From contig JADKAC010000005.1 in assembly GCA_016715425.1 (NCBI GenBank), positions 1,178,001 to 1,242,000 of the forward strand: 64,000 nucleotides of DNA, given 5' to 3'. The position numbers and the translations under genes are program-made. The DNA is from Bacteroidota bacterium. GTDB taxonomy: Bacteria > Bacteroidota > Bacteroidia > Chitinophagales > BACL12. Below the pieces are notes generated by a model. That model saw nothing but the letters and a program-made list of their open reading frames with translations. It ran no database searches and was not told where the DNA came from. This document shows, piece by piece, positions 40,656 through 48,817 of the stretch (within the stretch, counting starts at the first letter, position 1; each line of letters opens with the position of its first letter).

Positions 40656-40663
40656 TACCTTTG
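40656..40663 (+). promoter_or_regulatory. -7 promoter box (TACCTTTG) of the NTF2-like gene
   Basis: TACCTTTG fits TAnnTTTG, 19 bp before the ATG at 40683. No clear -33 element is seen. Confidence 0.55.
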
Positions 40664-40682
40664 CTAATACAACTTTTATAAA

Positions 40683-41213
40683 ATGAAAAACATAAATAAC
40701 ATCAATTTATTAACCGGCATTTTAATGCTAAGCGGAGTAATTTTATTTGCATTACCAAGTCATGCGCATTTTAATGATTTTGAAAATAAAAATACTACAA
40801 TGCAATCCGACACTTCGCTTTCTGCAGATGAGATTGCTCTTCAACATCAAGTAATTTTATTTTTGCGTTTAGTAGGAACGAATCAATTAGATTCTTTACC
40901 TGCGATATTTATGCCTGGTGCAAGTATTGGAGTGGCAACTTATTTTAATGAAGCATGGCATGTTACATCACTTTCATTCGAAGAATTTATGAAGAATTTA
41001 CAATCTAGATCAAACCCCGCTCCCAATGAACAAGTGATTTCAAATTACACAATTCATATTGATGGATATTTAGCTTTTGTAAGAGCCGAAGCTGTATTAA
41101 TGCGTGATGGAAAAGCACTTTCTAATAATATGGATTATTTCACTTTGTTGAAAGATAGAGGGGAATGGAAATTTGTGAATGCAAGTTATGCTGGTGTCCC
41201 TGTAAAGGAATAA
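40683..41213 (+). CDS. secreted NTF2/SnoaL-like protein
   Basis: 176 residues. The N-terminal hydrophobic segment (LLTGILMLSGVILFALPSHA) is a signal peptide. The rest fits an NTF2-like cone fold: LSADEIALQHQVILFLRLVG, FMPGASIGVATY, then YTIHIDGYLAFVRAEAVLMR and LKDRGEWKFVNASYAGVPV. Similar to lumazine-binding/DUF4440-like bacterial proteins. No catalytic residues can be named. It ends ~55 bp from the convergent TonB receptor. Confidence 0.8.
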   Translation: MKNINNINLLTGILMLSGVILFALPSHAHFNDFENKNTTMQSDTSLSADEIALQHQVILFLRLVGTNQLDSLPAIFMPGASIGVATYFNEAWHVTSLSFEEFMKNLQSRSNPAPNEQVISNYTIHIDGYLAFVRAEAVLMRDGKALSNNMDYFTLLKDRGEWKFVNASYAGVPVKE

Positions 41214-41267
41214 TTTCTTTATAAAAATTTGATACTATCTTTTAATAAAATTCTATAAAAAATCATT

Positions 41268-43670
41268 TTAGAAATCTGCAACAATACCAAACGTGGTAAG
41301 CATTCTTCCGGTGTCGCTGTTTATCTGTTGCAATTGATATCTGGACGGATCACCCGGAACTAAAAGCGGTTCGCCAATATCATCATTCACTGTTGTGAGA
41401 TATGGTAATAATTCAATATCGGAGCGATAGGCATTTTGAATATCGAGAAATACATTCATACTCCAGCGTTTAAATGTCCATGATTTATCAACTCTTATAT
41501 CAAGCACATGAAATGCAGATAAGCGATTTGCATTAAGTGTATTGTAATCAAAAATTCCTCTGTTAGCTACATCCCAATTTGTAATCTTAGATGATGCAAG
41601 TGTATCATACGAAGTATAAGGTGTACCACTGGAATAACGCCATCGCAAGCCCGCCTGCCATCCACTCTTCCAACTTTTACCTGCGGATAAACTTATGAAA
41701 TGACGGCTATCCCAAACAGAAGCAACATACTCACCATGCTTGTCTTTAAATTCACTTACACTGTATGTATAAGAAGCCATCCACCAATAATTGCGTTTTA
41801 ATTTTTGCTGCACATAAAACTCTAAACCATACGCATGTCCTTGTGATTCAGAACTTGCAGGTTGATTACCAATAATTACATAATCACCAATTGCATTTGC
41901 ATAAGAAATTGAATCTAAAAGTAGGAAAGGATAATTGTTGTAATGTTTATAAAAACCTTCAACACTCACACGGTAATTATCTGCATTTCGATATTCTATT
42001 CCTAAAGCAGCTTGTGGTGATCTGATATATTTAAGATTATCCTGATAAGGATCATCTGCAAATGCGAGTACTACTTCATTGGGCATTTGATAATAAATAC
42101 CAGTGCTTGCATTAATACTTAAATGTTCGTTTTGTCGCCAGCTAATTGCAATACGTGGAGAGAATTGTGCGAGTGGATTAATCATTTCATTATTGTAAGT
42201 ATTCATATCAAACCGAATACCTTCAGAAAATACTAATCTGTCATTAATTAATCTTTGACTTGTATTTATATAAGCAGCAAGATTCCAATTATTTACTGAT
42301 GTAATTGTATCAACTGTATCTATTGCCTGCGGCCTTACATCAAAACCATAAATATCAAAATTGTTATCTGCATTATTTGCTTCTACACCGTATTCAATTT
42401 GTCCCCCAGAAATAAAAATGGTTTGCTCTACTCGTATTTGTTCATTGCGATTAGAAGAACGATACTTCAATAATCTATCTGCTTCCAATCCGGTATTGTC
42501 TTTAAATTTATCTGCATCATTATTAAAAGCGGTATGACTGATTATAACATTGTAATAAGAGTTGGGTAAATAATGCTTGTAATTTAATCCGATAGTATAT
42601 TGTTGCTGTGTGCCTTCCGGAATGTAACCGATATTATATAGCAATGCATCACTTTCTTCTGCTTCCGTATTCAATTCATATTTATCACTTGCTGCAATTG
42701 CAATTATTGCTAATTCATTTCTGGAATCAAATTTTATTTTTTGTCTGAATTGAATATCGGTATAAGTAGGTAATACAGGAACATTAAACGCTGCTAATAA
42801 ATATTGACTGAATGAATGACGTGCAGAAAATAAATAACTCGATTTTTTTCCCATCGGCCCTTCGATGGTTGCACCATAATCTGTTGCACCCAAAGTAACT
42901 CTTGCACCAAACTTATCAGTTCGGCCATCACGTTCTGTAATTTCCATTACACCACTTAACGCATTACCTCTTGACACTGGAAATGCGGCGGTATAGATAT
43001 CTACATTTTTTACAAAGTCGAGATTCACTAATCCATTAGGTCCGCCACTGGCACCTTGCACACTGAAATGTGTAATACTTGGAATTTTAACACCATCCAA
43101 ATAGTATCCATTTTCTGTAGGGCTACCACCACGAAACACAATATTATAACCAAAAGAACTTCTGGGTAACACACCGGGATAACTCTGAATTACTTTTGAA
43201 AGATCGAGAGTAGCGCCGGGAATTCTGAATGCTTCTGCATAGCTGAAAGAACGTATAGACAATGGTGTTTCATCGGTTTTATGAAAGCCTGCACTTTCAA
43301 TAACAACGCCGGTTAATTCAGTGGGCTGACTATCCAAAATTATTTCCAGATATAATGGCCGCACACCGGAAGTTTGAATTTCCTGTTGCACATAAGTTTT
43401 ATAACCCACAAATCTTATTTCGAGATTATATAAGCCCGGAGGTAATTCTAATTTAAAATATCCTGTAGAATCAGAAATTGTGGCGTACTCTGTTGATTGT
43501 GCTAATATTGTTGCACCAGTTAAAGGTTCATGCCCCACCTGACTATACACATACCCGGTTACAAGGCTTGATTGTGCAAATAAGGTAGAATGTAATGCAA
43601 TAAAAAATAATAGTAGAACTACTCCTTTCCAGCTTTGTATTCTTAAATATATTTCTCCTGAAACTTCCAT
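41268..43670 (-). CDS. TonB-dependent receptor with carboxypeptidase-D-like N-terminal domain
   Basis: 800 residues. The N terminus has a signal anchor (VVLLLFFIALHSTLFAQ), a CarboxypepD_reg-like domain (~36-115; TGYVYSQVGHEPLTGATILA), then a plug (~140-240; SYPGVLPRSSFGYNIVFRGG, LDGVKIP) and a barrel ending in a Phe (...TFGIVADF), as usual. The AFPVSRGNALSGVMEI segment is the end of the plug. Ligand unknown. It lies upstream of a plastocyanin-like gene and a GH13 lipoprotein on the same strand; spacings of 75-90 bp leave co-transcription open. Confidence 0.92.
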   Translation of the reverse strand: MEVSGEIYLRIQSWKGVVLLLFFIALHSTLFAQSSLVTGYVYSQVGHEPLTGATILAQSTEYATISDSTGYFKLELPPGLYNLEIRFVGYKTYVQQEIQTSGVRPLYLEIILDSQPTELTGVVIESAGFHKTDETPLSIRSFSYAEAFRIPGATLDLSKVIQSYPGVLPRSSFGYNIVFRGGSPTENGYYLDGVKIPSITHFSVQGASGGPNGLVNLDFVKNVDIYTAAFPVSRGNALSGVMEITERDGRTDKFGARVTLGATDYGATIEGPMGKKSSYLFSARHSFSQYLLAAFNVPVLPTYTDIQFRQKIKFDSRNELAIIAIAASDKYELNTEAEESDALLYNIGYIPEGTQQQYTIGLNYKHYLPNSYYNVIISHTAFNNDADKFKDNTGLEADRLLKYRSSNRNEQIRVEQTIFISGGQIEYGVEANNADNNFDIYGFDVRPQAIDTVDTITSVNNWNLAAYINTSQRLINDRLVFSEGIRFDMNTYNNEMINPLAQFSPRIAISWRQNEHLSINASTGIYYQMPNEVVLAFADDPYQDNLKYIRSPQAALGIEYRNADNYRVSVEGFYKHYNNYPFLLLDSISYANAIGDYVIIGNQPASSESQGHAYGLEFYVQQKLKRNYWWMASYTYSVSEFKDKHGEYVASVWDSRHFISLSAGKSWKSGWQAGLRWRYSSGTPYTSYDTLASSKITNWDVANRGIFDYNTLNANRLSAFHVLDIRVDKSWTFKRWSMNVFLDIQNAYRSDIELLPYLTTVNDDIGEPLLVPGDPSRYQLQQINSDTGRMLTTFGIVADF

Positions 43671-43678
43671 AACGGCGG

Positions 43679-43686
43679 CGAAGGTA
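43679..43686 (-). promoter_or_regulatory. -7-like box (TACCTTCG) upstream of the 800-residue TonB receptor
   Basis: On the minus strand TACCTTCG (variant of TAnnTTTG) ends 8 bp before the ATG at 43670. Transcription would begin almost at the start codon, implying a very short leader. A similar variant TACTTTCG lies 5 bp before the GH20 ATG (50630-50637). Confidence 0.4.
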
Positions 43687-43745
43687 GTATCGGAAAAATG
43701 TATTCTATTTAGTTATGCAAATAATACCTTGAAGCAGGTACTTGT

Positions 43746-44357
43746 TTATTGAACAACTAATTTCCTTACAATACTGGCATCACTTGTATTGAACAAGAGT
43801 AAATACATTCCGGTGGCTAAGTCACCCATTGGAAAAGAGAAATTATAAAACCCTTCATTTAATTTTTCAGATTTTAATGCGATTACATCAGATCCGTATA
43901 AGTTAAGAAGTGAAATTTCAACATTGTCATTGAATTGCATTTCAAAAGAAATATGTAATGTTCCAGAAACAGTATTATTTAAATAAAAATTAAAATCTGA
44001 AACAGTATTGGAAATTTCTGTTGAACCTGTTGCAGTAAAGCTGGCAATCATTCCCACAGCTTCATGAAAGATGCATATATAGTCATAAACGCCGGGCACT
44101 GTAACTATATAATCATAATTCTTATGTTCTATATCAATTAACTCATCCCATTCTGCTGCACCTGCCGGAATATCAGTAGAAGTGGTTGTATGGAATCCTG
44201 CACTAACATCCCAGGTCCACCTAACTGTATCGCCAACCATTACGGTTAAGTTATCAGGGGAAAATATATCATCTTCCACATTAATGATATGTACTGTTGC
44301 AAAAAGCGAAACAGAAAAGCATAATATAATAACTGTGCTTAGGTAAAATTTTTTCAT
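43746..44357 (-). CDS. plastocyanin-like blue copper protein with T9SS type A sorting tail
   Basis: 203 residues. Signal peptide (FYLSTVIILCFSVSLFA), then a cupredoxin domain (~22-110): DDIFSPDNLTVMVGDTVRW, H56 in AGFHTTT, and the second ligand loop YICIFHEAVGM with C95, H98 and M103. All four type 1 copper ligands are present. Residues ~125-203 are a Por secretion tail (SLLNLYGSDVIALKS, then GMYLLLFNTSDASIVRKLVV). The protein is predicted to bind copper and to be exported by T9SS. It is followed in genome order by the TonB receptor at 41268 on the same strand. Confidence 0.88.
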   Translation of the reverse strand: MKKFYLSTVIILCFSVSLFATVHIINVEDDIFSPDNLTVMVGDTVRWTWDVSAGFHTTTSTDIPAGAAEWDELIDIEHKNYDYIVTVPGVYDYICIFHEAVGMIASFTATGSTEISNTVSDFNFYLNNTVSGTLHISFEMQFNDNVEISLLNLYGSDVIALKSEKLNEGFYNFSFPMGDLATGMYLLLFNTSDASIVRKLVVQ

Positions 44358-44443
44358 GATTTTGATTTTTAAAGGTTTAAAATTTATATAAATAAAAGAA
44401 TTTAAGTTGATCTTGATTTTGTATAACTACTGCTGAGAATTCA

Positions 44444-45805
44444 TTAATGATATAATATTTTAAATCCATAATTGTTCAAACTTAGTGTTTCAGTTAGTGT
44501 TAAATCTTCATTCGTAAATGCATCTTTCCAATTTGTATATTGTAAATCAGAAGGCAGAGTTATTTCTGTATTTGCATTTCTCACATTTACAATTACTACT
44601 ACTTCTTCCTCTCCTATTTTCTTTTTAAAACAAACAGCATCGGTAAATGTATAATTTGTAATTCCACCAATAACTAATGGATCAGAAGAATTATAAAATT
44701 GCATCAGTGCATTATAAAATTGCAACATTTCAGGATGTGTATTCCAATTAATAGGATCGTTATAAAAAAATGCAACTGTACCCGATGTTCCCACCTCCTG
44801 ACTTCCATAAATAAGAGGTATTCCACCAAGGCAAACGGCAATAATTGAGGCAGCCATTGCACCGTCGGCACCATTAAATATTTCAATAGGTGTTGCATCC
44901 CATGCGGACTCATCATGATTAGTTGTAAAGCGCAATCTTTCTGCTCCAGCAGGCAGCCCTATATACTCTGAAAGATGAGTAGTATAAATTCCACTTGCAG
45001 AAGTTCCATTCACAAAAACATCCTTCAATTTTCCATAAAAACTCCAGCCGTAATTCATTTGAAAACCCGCATCAAAATGATCTGTTCTGCTTCCTTCGGC
45101 AAGTAAAATAAGTTTTCTATTTTTTATACATTTCAATGAGTCAATTGCTTGTTTCCAAAAATCATAAGGCACATAATCGGCAGCATCACATCGAAATCCA
45201 TCAATGTTTGCTTCCAAAACCCAATATTGCATTGAAGCAATCATTTCCTTACGCATCTCCATATTATCAAAATTTAAATCCGCCACATCATTCCAACCAG
45301 TTCCTGGCGGAGAAATAATTTCGCCATCAACTTGCGAATACCAATCAGTATTATCAATCCAAGGGTTATCCCATGCGGTATGATTCGCAACCCAGTCTAA
45401 CACCACTGCCATGTTTCTAATATGTGCCTCATCCGTTAATTCTCTCAGGTCATCCAAACTTCCGAATTCAGCATTTACTTTCATATAATTCTTTATGCAA
45501 TAGGGAGAGTTTACAGAATTTATTTCACCAACAGGATAAACAGGCATTAACCAAATAACATTGATACCCAAATTTTTTATAGAATCCAATCTACTGATTA
45601 CATCCTGCAAATTACCATTCGCACTAAATGCCCGTATGTTTACTTCATACATTACTATACGCTGTGTTTCCGGAATATTTGAAAATGCGATGCCATATTG
45701 TTGAGGGCCGGAATCCGCAATCATTTCCTTGGTTTCTTTATCACAAGAAATAAAGAACAAGAAAGCTGCAATTGTCAGAAGTATAATTTGAATTTTATTG
45801 CGCAT
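44444..45805 (-). CDS. alpha-amylase family (GH13) lipoprotein
   Basis: 453 residues. A lipobox (LTIAAFLFFISC, Cys21) anchors it. The four GH13 blocks are present: DWVANHT (region I, 137-143), DGFRCDAADY (region II, nucleophile D207), LLAEGS (region III, acid/base E237) and TTNHDES (region IV, D298). A C-terminal beta domain closes the protein (AVCFKKKIGEEEVVVIVNVR). Likely a surface or periplasmic alpha-glucan hydrolase. No SusC/D pair accompanies it. It is divergent from the HdeD gene. Confidence 0.93.
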   Translation of the reverse strand: MRNKIQIILLTIAAFLFFISCDKETKEMIADSGPQQYGIAFSNIPETQRIVMYEVNIRAFSANGNLQDVISRLDSIKNLGINVIWLMPVYPVGEINSVNSPYCIKNYMKVNAEFGSLDDLRELTDEAHIRNMAVVLDWVANHTAWDNPWIDNTDWYSQVDGEIISPPGTGWNDVADLNFDNMEMRKEMIASMQYWVLEANIDGFRCDAADYVPYDFWKQAIDSLKCIKNRKLILLAEGSRTDHFDAGFQMNYGWSFYGKLKDVFVNGTSASGIYTTHLSEYIGLPAGAERLRFTTNHDESAWDATPIEIFNGADGAMAASIIAVCLGGIPLIYGSQEVGTSGTVAFFYNDPINWNTHPEMLQFYNALMQFYNSSDPLVIGGITNYTFTDAVCFKKKIGEEEVVVIVNVRNANTEITLPSDLQYTNWKDAFTNEDLTLTETLSLNNYGFKILYH

Positions 45806-45923
45806 AAATATTATTTGCAGATAATTTAAATGTTATTTAATGTTTCATGAAGGTAGTATGTAATTACCGATTTGAGTTCAATACTTTTTTGATGTAGTTT
45901 TAATTTTTAAAATAAAAACATAT

Positions 45924-46478
45924 ATGAGAACCCTATTTAAAAATTGGTGGACTATTCTGATTGAAGGCATTTTATTAATTATTTTAAGTGTTATCATTTT
46001 CAATAATCCAAATACCGTATTAACCACACTTGCTGTTTGGCTAGGCCTTATTATTTTAGTGGGAGGAATTACAGGTATAATTTCTTTTTTACTTACCTCT
46101 AAAGCTAGCCGTCAAAATTCGTTTTTGATTACGAGTTTAATTATTGCAATTATCGGTGGAGCTATGATTGCAAATAGCAGTACCACCGAACGTGTTATTA
46201 CTATTATGTTTGGCATTACAGTAGCGGCACTTGGAGCCGGAGTTATTAGTGATTCATGGAATGCAAAAGGGAAATGGAATAATTGGTGGATCACTTTTAT
46301 TCTGGGAATAGTCGCATTAATAGTTGGTGTAAGCAGCATTTTCCAAACAACCTCAGGAGCGCAAACCATTTCTTTATTAATGGGAATTTCTGTATTGAGT
46401 TCCGGCTTGGGAATGATCATCATTGCATTTGTAAAACGCAATGTAGAACTTGTAATAAAAAAAGCATTAAAAAAATAG
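45924..46478 (+). CDS. HdeD/DUF308-family membrane protein
   Basis: 184 residues with six hydrophobic helices arranged as repeated pairs. Motifs include NWWTILIEGILLIILSVIIF, LGLIILVGGITGIISF and ITFILGIVALIVGVSSIF, typical of HdeD-like DUF308 proteins. In E. coli the relative is linked to acid resistance; here only the fold is certain. A half-decayed AGCCGGATAT hairpin follows at ~46490. Confidence 0.88.
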   Translation: MRTLFKNWWTILIEGILLIILSVIIFNNPNTVLTTLAVWLGLIILVGGITGIISFLLTSKASRQNSFLITSLIIAIIGGAMIANSSTTERVITIMFGITVAALGAGVISDSWNAKGKWNNWWITFILGIVALIVGVSSIFQTTSGAQTISLLMGISVLSSGLGMIIIAFVKRNVELVIKKALKK

Positions 46479-46570
46479 CAATAAAAAAGCCGGATATATT
46501 AAAACTATCGGGCTTGTATTATTACATGAGTAGTTTGTTAGAACGATGCATGGCATTATTGAATTCTGAC

Positions 46571-46790
46571 CTTCTCCTTACTCTCCCTTAAAAAGTTTAC
46601 CTGCCGAAGGGAAGGAGAGCTATAAATCATCTTTCTCCAGAAGTAATTAATAACATTAATATTTATTTTTTCTTATTTAGTTTGAATGAGAGCAATTTTA
46701 TAAAACTAAAAATTTGATAGAACGGTGCACAAACGTCTTCCCCTACCGAAGGCAGGGGAAGATAAGAGATGGGTCAAATAAAAATAGCAT
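46571..46790. repeat. two CTCTCCC/CTTCCCC hairpin repeats, inverted relative to those at 4270-4780
   Basis: 46581-46619: CTCTCCCTT, AAAAAGTTTACCTGCCGAAGG, GAAGGAGAG. 46737-46761: CTTCCCCT, ACCGAAGGC, AGGGGAAG. The second is flanked by TGCACAAACGT and ATAAGAGATGGGTCAAA, the reverse complement of the flanks at 4276-4357. They occupy the 46479-46864 gap with the terminator at 46806. Confidence 0.85.
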
Positions 46791-46805
46791 TGAAATAATT
46801 GTATT

Positions 46806-46844
46806 AAAAAAGCCGGATACATTTTAATATATATCCGGCTTTTT
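46806..46844 (-). terminator. AGCCGGATA hairpin terminator of the downstream T9SS paralog
   Basis: Arms AGCCGGATA (46811-46819) and TATCCGGCT (46832-46840) with A-run on the left and T-run on the right, so it can act in both directions. It lies 21 bp past the stop of the gene ending at 46865. Confidence 0.85.
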
Positions 46845-46864
46845 ATTTAATTGTTAATTTGAGT

Positions 46865-48592
46865 TTATCTCGTAATAATAATATTCTGAACAAATACTTT
46901 TTCTGTAGTAATTAATTTCATCAAATACATTCCTTTACTAAAATTACTTGTATTAATAATCATATTTGTTTCTGCAATATTTGCATATACCAACTCACCA
47001 TTCATATTATAAATTTCCACTTGCGCACCATAAATACCTGCATGTAAATTCAATTGAATTGCATCCGTAGCAGGATTTGGATTAATACTAAATGCTTCGC
47101 TGTTTTCTAATTGTGCAATGCTGTTTAATACACCAACTGTAACTGATTGAACAGAAGAACAACCCGCAGCATCTGTAACTGTTACTGTATATGTTCCAGA
47201 ATTTAATCCTTCAATAGTTGAGGTTGTTTCTCCATTGCTCCATAAGAAAGTAAATGGTTCAACACCACCACTTATTATTTCAACTGAAGCTGTTCCATTT
47301 GCTTCTATACCTGTTGATCCGGTAGATGTACTGCTAATAACTAATGGCTCAAGTACATTTACATTAATTACATCTGTAATTGTATCAGAGGCACTTATAC
47401 CTGTAATGGTGTAAGTGATATCCGCATCAGGAGTACAAATAACAGAAGAACCTGAAGTAGCCGAAAGGTATGTAGCAGGTTCCCAAGTCCAGGTATAATC
47501 TGCATAAGTATTGATTTCAAAATCTACTATACCATCATTACAAACCTGATAGGCACCATTGTCAGTAATATCATTTTCGTTTGCAGAAATACTATAAGTA
47601 GTTAAACCATGCGCAGTAATTTCCAATGCTTCTGCTTTTGCTTCTTCACCAAACATTCGTGCAAAAGAAAAACTTTCACACTCACCTGCTGGTATATTTA
47701 ATTTAAAAGAAAGTTGTACTGCACAATCACAATATAGTGACCCTTCCAATGCATAAGAATCATAACCCCATCCACCATAACCTATGGAATCACCATTCCA
47801 AACTTGTTCAGGTGTATTAGGTGCAAGAAAAAACGAACCGAAAGTTGCTCTTGCATCGGGATGCACTGTTGCCATTGCAAAATAACAACCATATACAGAT
47901 CCAATTGCTTCTACCATTGCGGTATCAGAAGTTGGTGGATTGTTGATGATTGTATTTGTAGTAGTAAAATCTCCTGAGAATGGCTGATCTTGATCGGGAT
48001 CTACATTATGGGTAAAATAAAAATCATTTAAATCTGTAGCACCGTTATTACAAATTTCAAATTCAGTAAGGAAAAAAAGTGAAGTATCAAAAACTGTCGT
48101 TGTTTGTTTTAAACTCACATTAAGATATCCATCATCTAAAGCGCCTTCCCAAACAGCCTGACGAATTTCACCTAAATCTTCATAACTTGTAATTGACCCA
48201 TCAATATCTGCTACACCAGTACCCCAGCCATAATCATATCCAGTACATGGTACATAATGATTTTGATAAACACTGTCGCCATACTGAATAGCCCAACCTT
48301 CTTCAGGTGAACCCGGTGTAAAATAATCACCACAATACAGTGGATCACCAATATCCCAACCATCTTTATCAGAGTCGGCTACATAACCTAATCCGTAATA
48401 GTCAACATTTGGATGATACGGCCCATAAGGGCCATCAGGTGGAGTTCCGATGGTGCCATAGACACCACAACCGGAAATTCCTACTTCTACATATTGCCCT
48501 TGCAAGAATACATTATCGCCATCAATTTGTGCGTGTAATGTGATAAATGAACAAGCAATCATGAGAGTGGAGAGGAGTAATTGTTTTTTCAT
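46865..48592 (-). CDS. T9SS-exported protein with SprB-like repeat and type A sorting domain (copy B)
   Basis: 575 residues from the ATG at 48592; a frame reaching 48622 is excluded because its extra bases contain the -7 box. Signal peptide LLLSTLMIACSFITLHAQ. The N-terminal ~330 residues form an unrecognised domain rich in Gly/Tyr/Asp (FLQGQYVEVGISGCGVYGTI, then VDYYGLGYVADSDKDGWDIG). A PKD/SprB-type segment follows (FLWSNGETTSTIEGLNSGTY, VTVTDAAGCSSV), then a Por tail (FSINPNPATDAIQLNLHAGI). It is closely similar along its length to the adjoining copy A. Function unknown; probably a surface adhesin-like or structural protein. Confidence 0.88.
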   Translation of the reverse strand: MKKQLLLSTLMIACSFITLHAQIDGDNVFLQGQYVEVGISGCGVYGTIGTPPDGPYGPYHPNVDYYGLGYVADSDKDGWDIGDPLYCGDYFTPGSPEEGWAIQYGDSVYQNHYVPCTGYDYGWGTGVADIDGSITSYEDLGEIRQAVWEGALDDGYLNVSLKQTTTVFDTSLFFLTEFEICNNGATDLNDFYFTHNVDPDQDQPFSGDFTTTNTIINNPPTSDTAMVEAIGSVYGCYFAMATVHPDARATFGSFFLAPNTPEQVWNGDSIGYGGWGYDSYALEGSLYCDCAVQLSFKLNIPAGECESFSFARMFGEEAKAEALEITAHGLTTYSISANENDITDNGAYQVCNDGIVDFEINTYADYTWTWEPATYLSATSGSSVICTPDADITYTITGISASDTITDVINVNVLEPLVISSTSTGSTGIEANGTASVEIISGGVEPFTFLWSNGETTSTIEGLNSGTYTVTVTDAAGCSSVQSVTVGVLNSIAQLENSEAFSINPNPATDAIQLNLHAGIYGAQVEIYNMNGELVYANIAETNMIINTSNFSKGMYLMKLITTEKVFVQNIIITR

Positions 48593-48608
48593 TGTATATA
48601 ATTTTAAC

Positions 48609-48616
48609 CAAATGTA
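48609..48616 (-). promoter_or_regulatory. -7 box (TACATTTG) of T9SS copy B
   Basis: Minus-strand TACATTTG, 16 bp before the ATG at 48592. The identical box stands at the same distance before copy A. Confidence 0.65.
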
Positions 48617-48763
48617 ATACATTATTTATGAATATGGTTGATTCATTTTTTGTTGTCAGAACTCTTCAATAATTACAATTTTATAATACTGCTTAAATAT
48701 ATTTTTAATGATAATATTTTACAGGCTTTTAAAATGTAATTTCATTTAAAAAAAAATCGCATT

Positions 48764-48796
48764 AAAAAGCCGGATACAATAAATTATATCCGGCTT
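48764..48796 (-). terminator. AGCCGGATA hairpin terminator of T9SS copy A
   Basis: Arms AGCCGGATA (48768-48776) and TATCCGGCT (48787-48795), with an A-run at 48764-48768 that becomes U on the minus transcript. Same stem as at 46806, showing the terminator was duplicated with the gene. Confidence 0.85.
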
Positions 48797-48817
48797 CTAG
48801 ATATTTTTTAATTGAGT

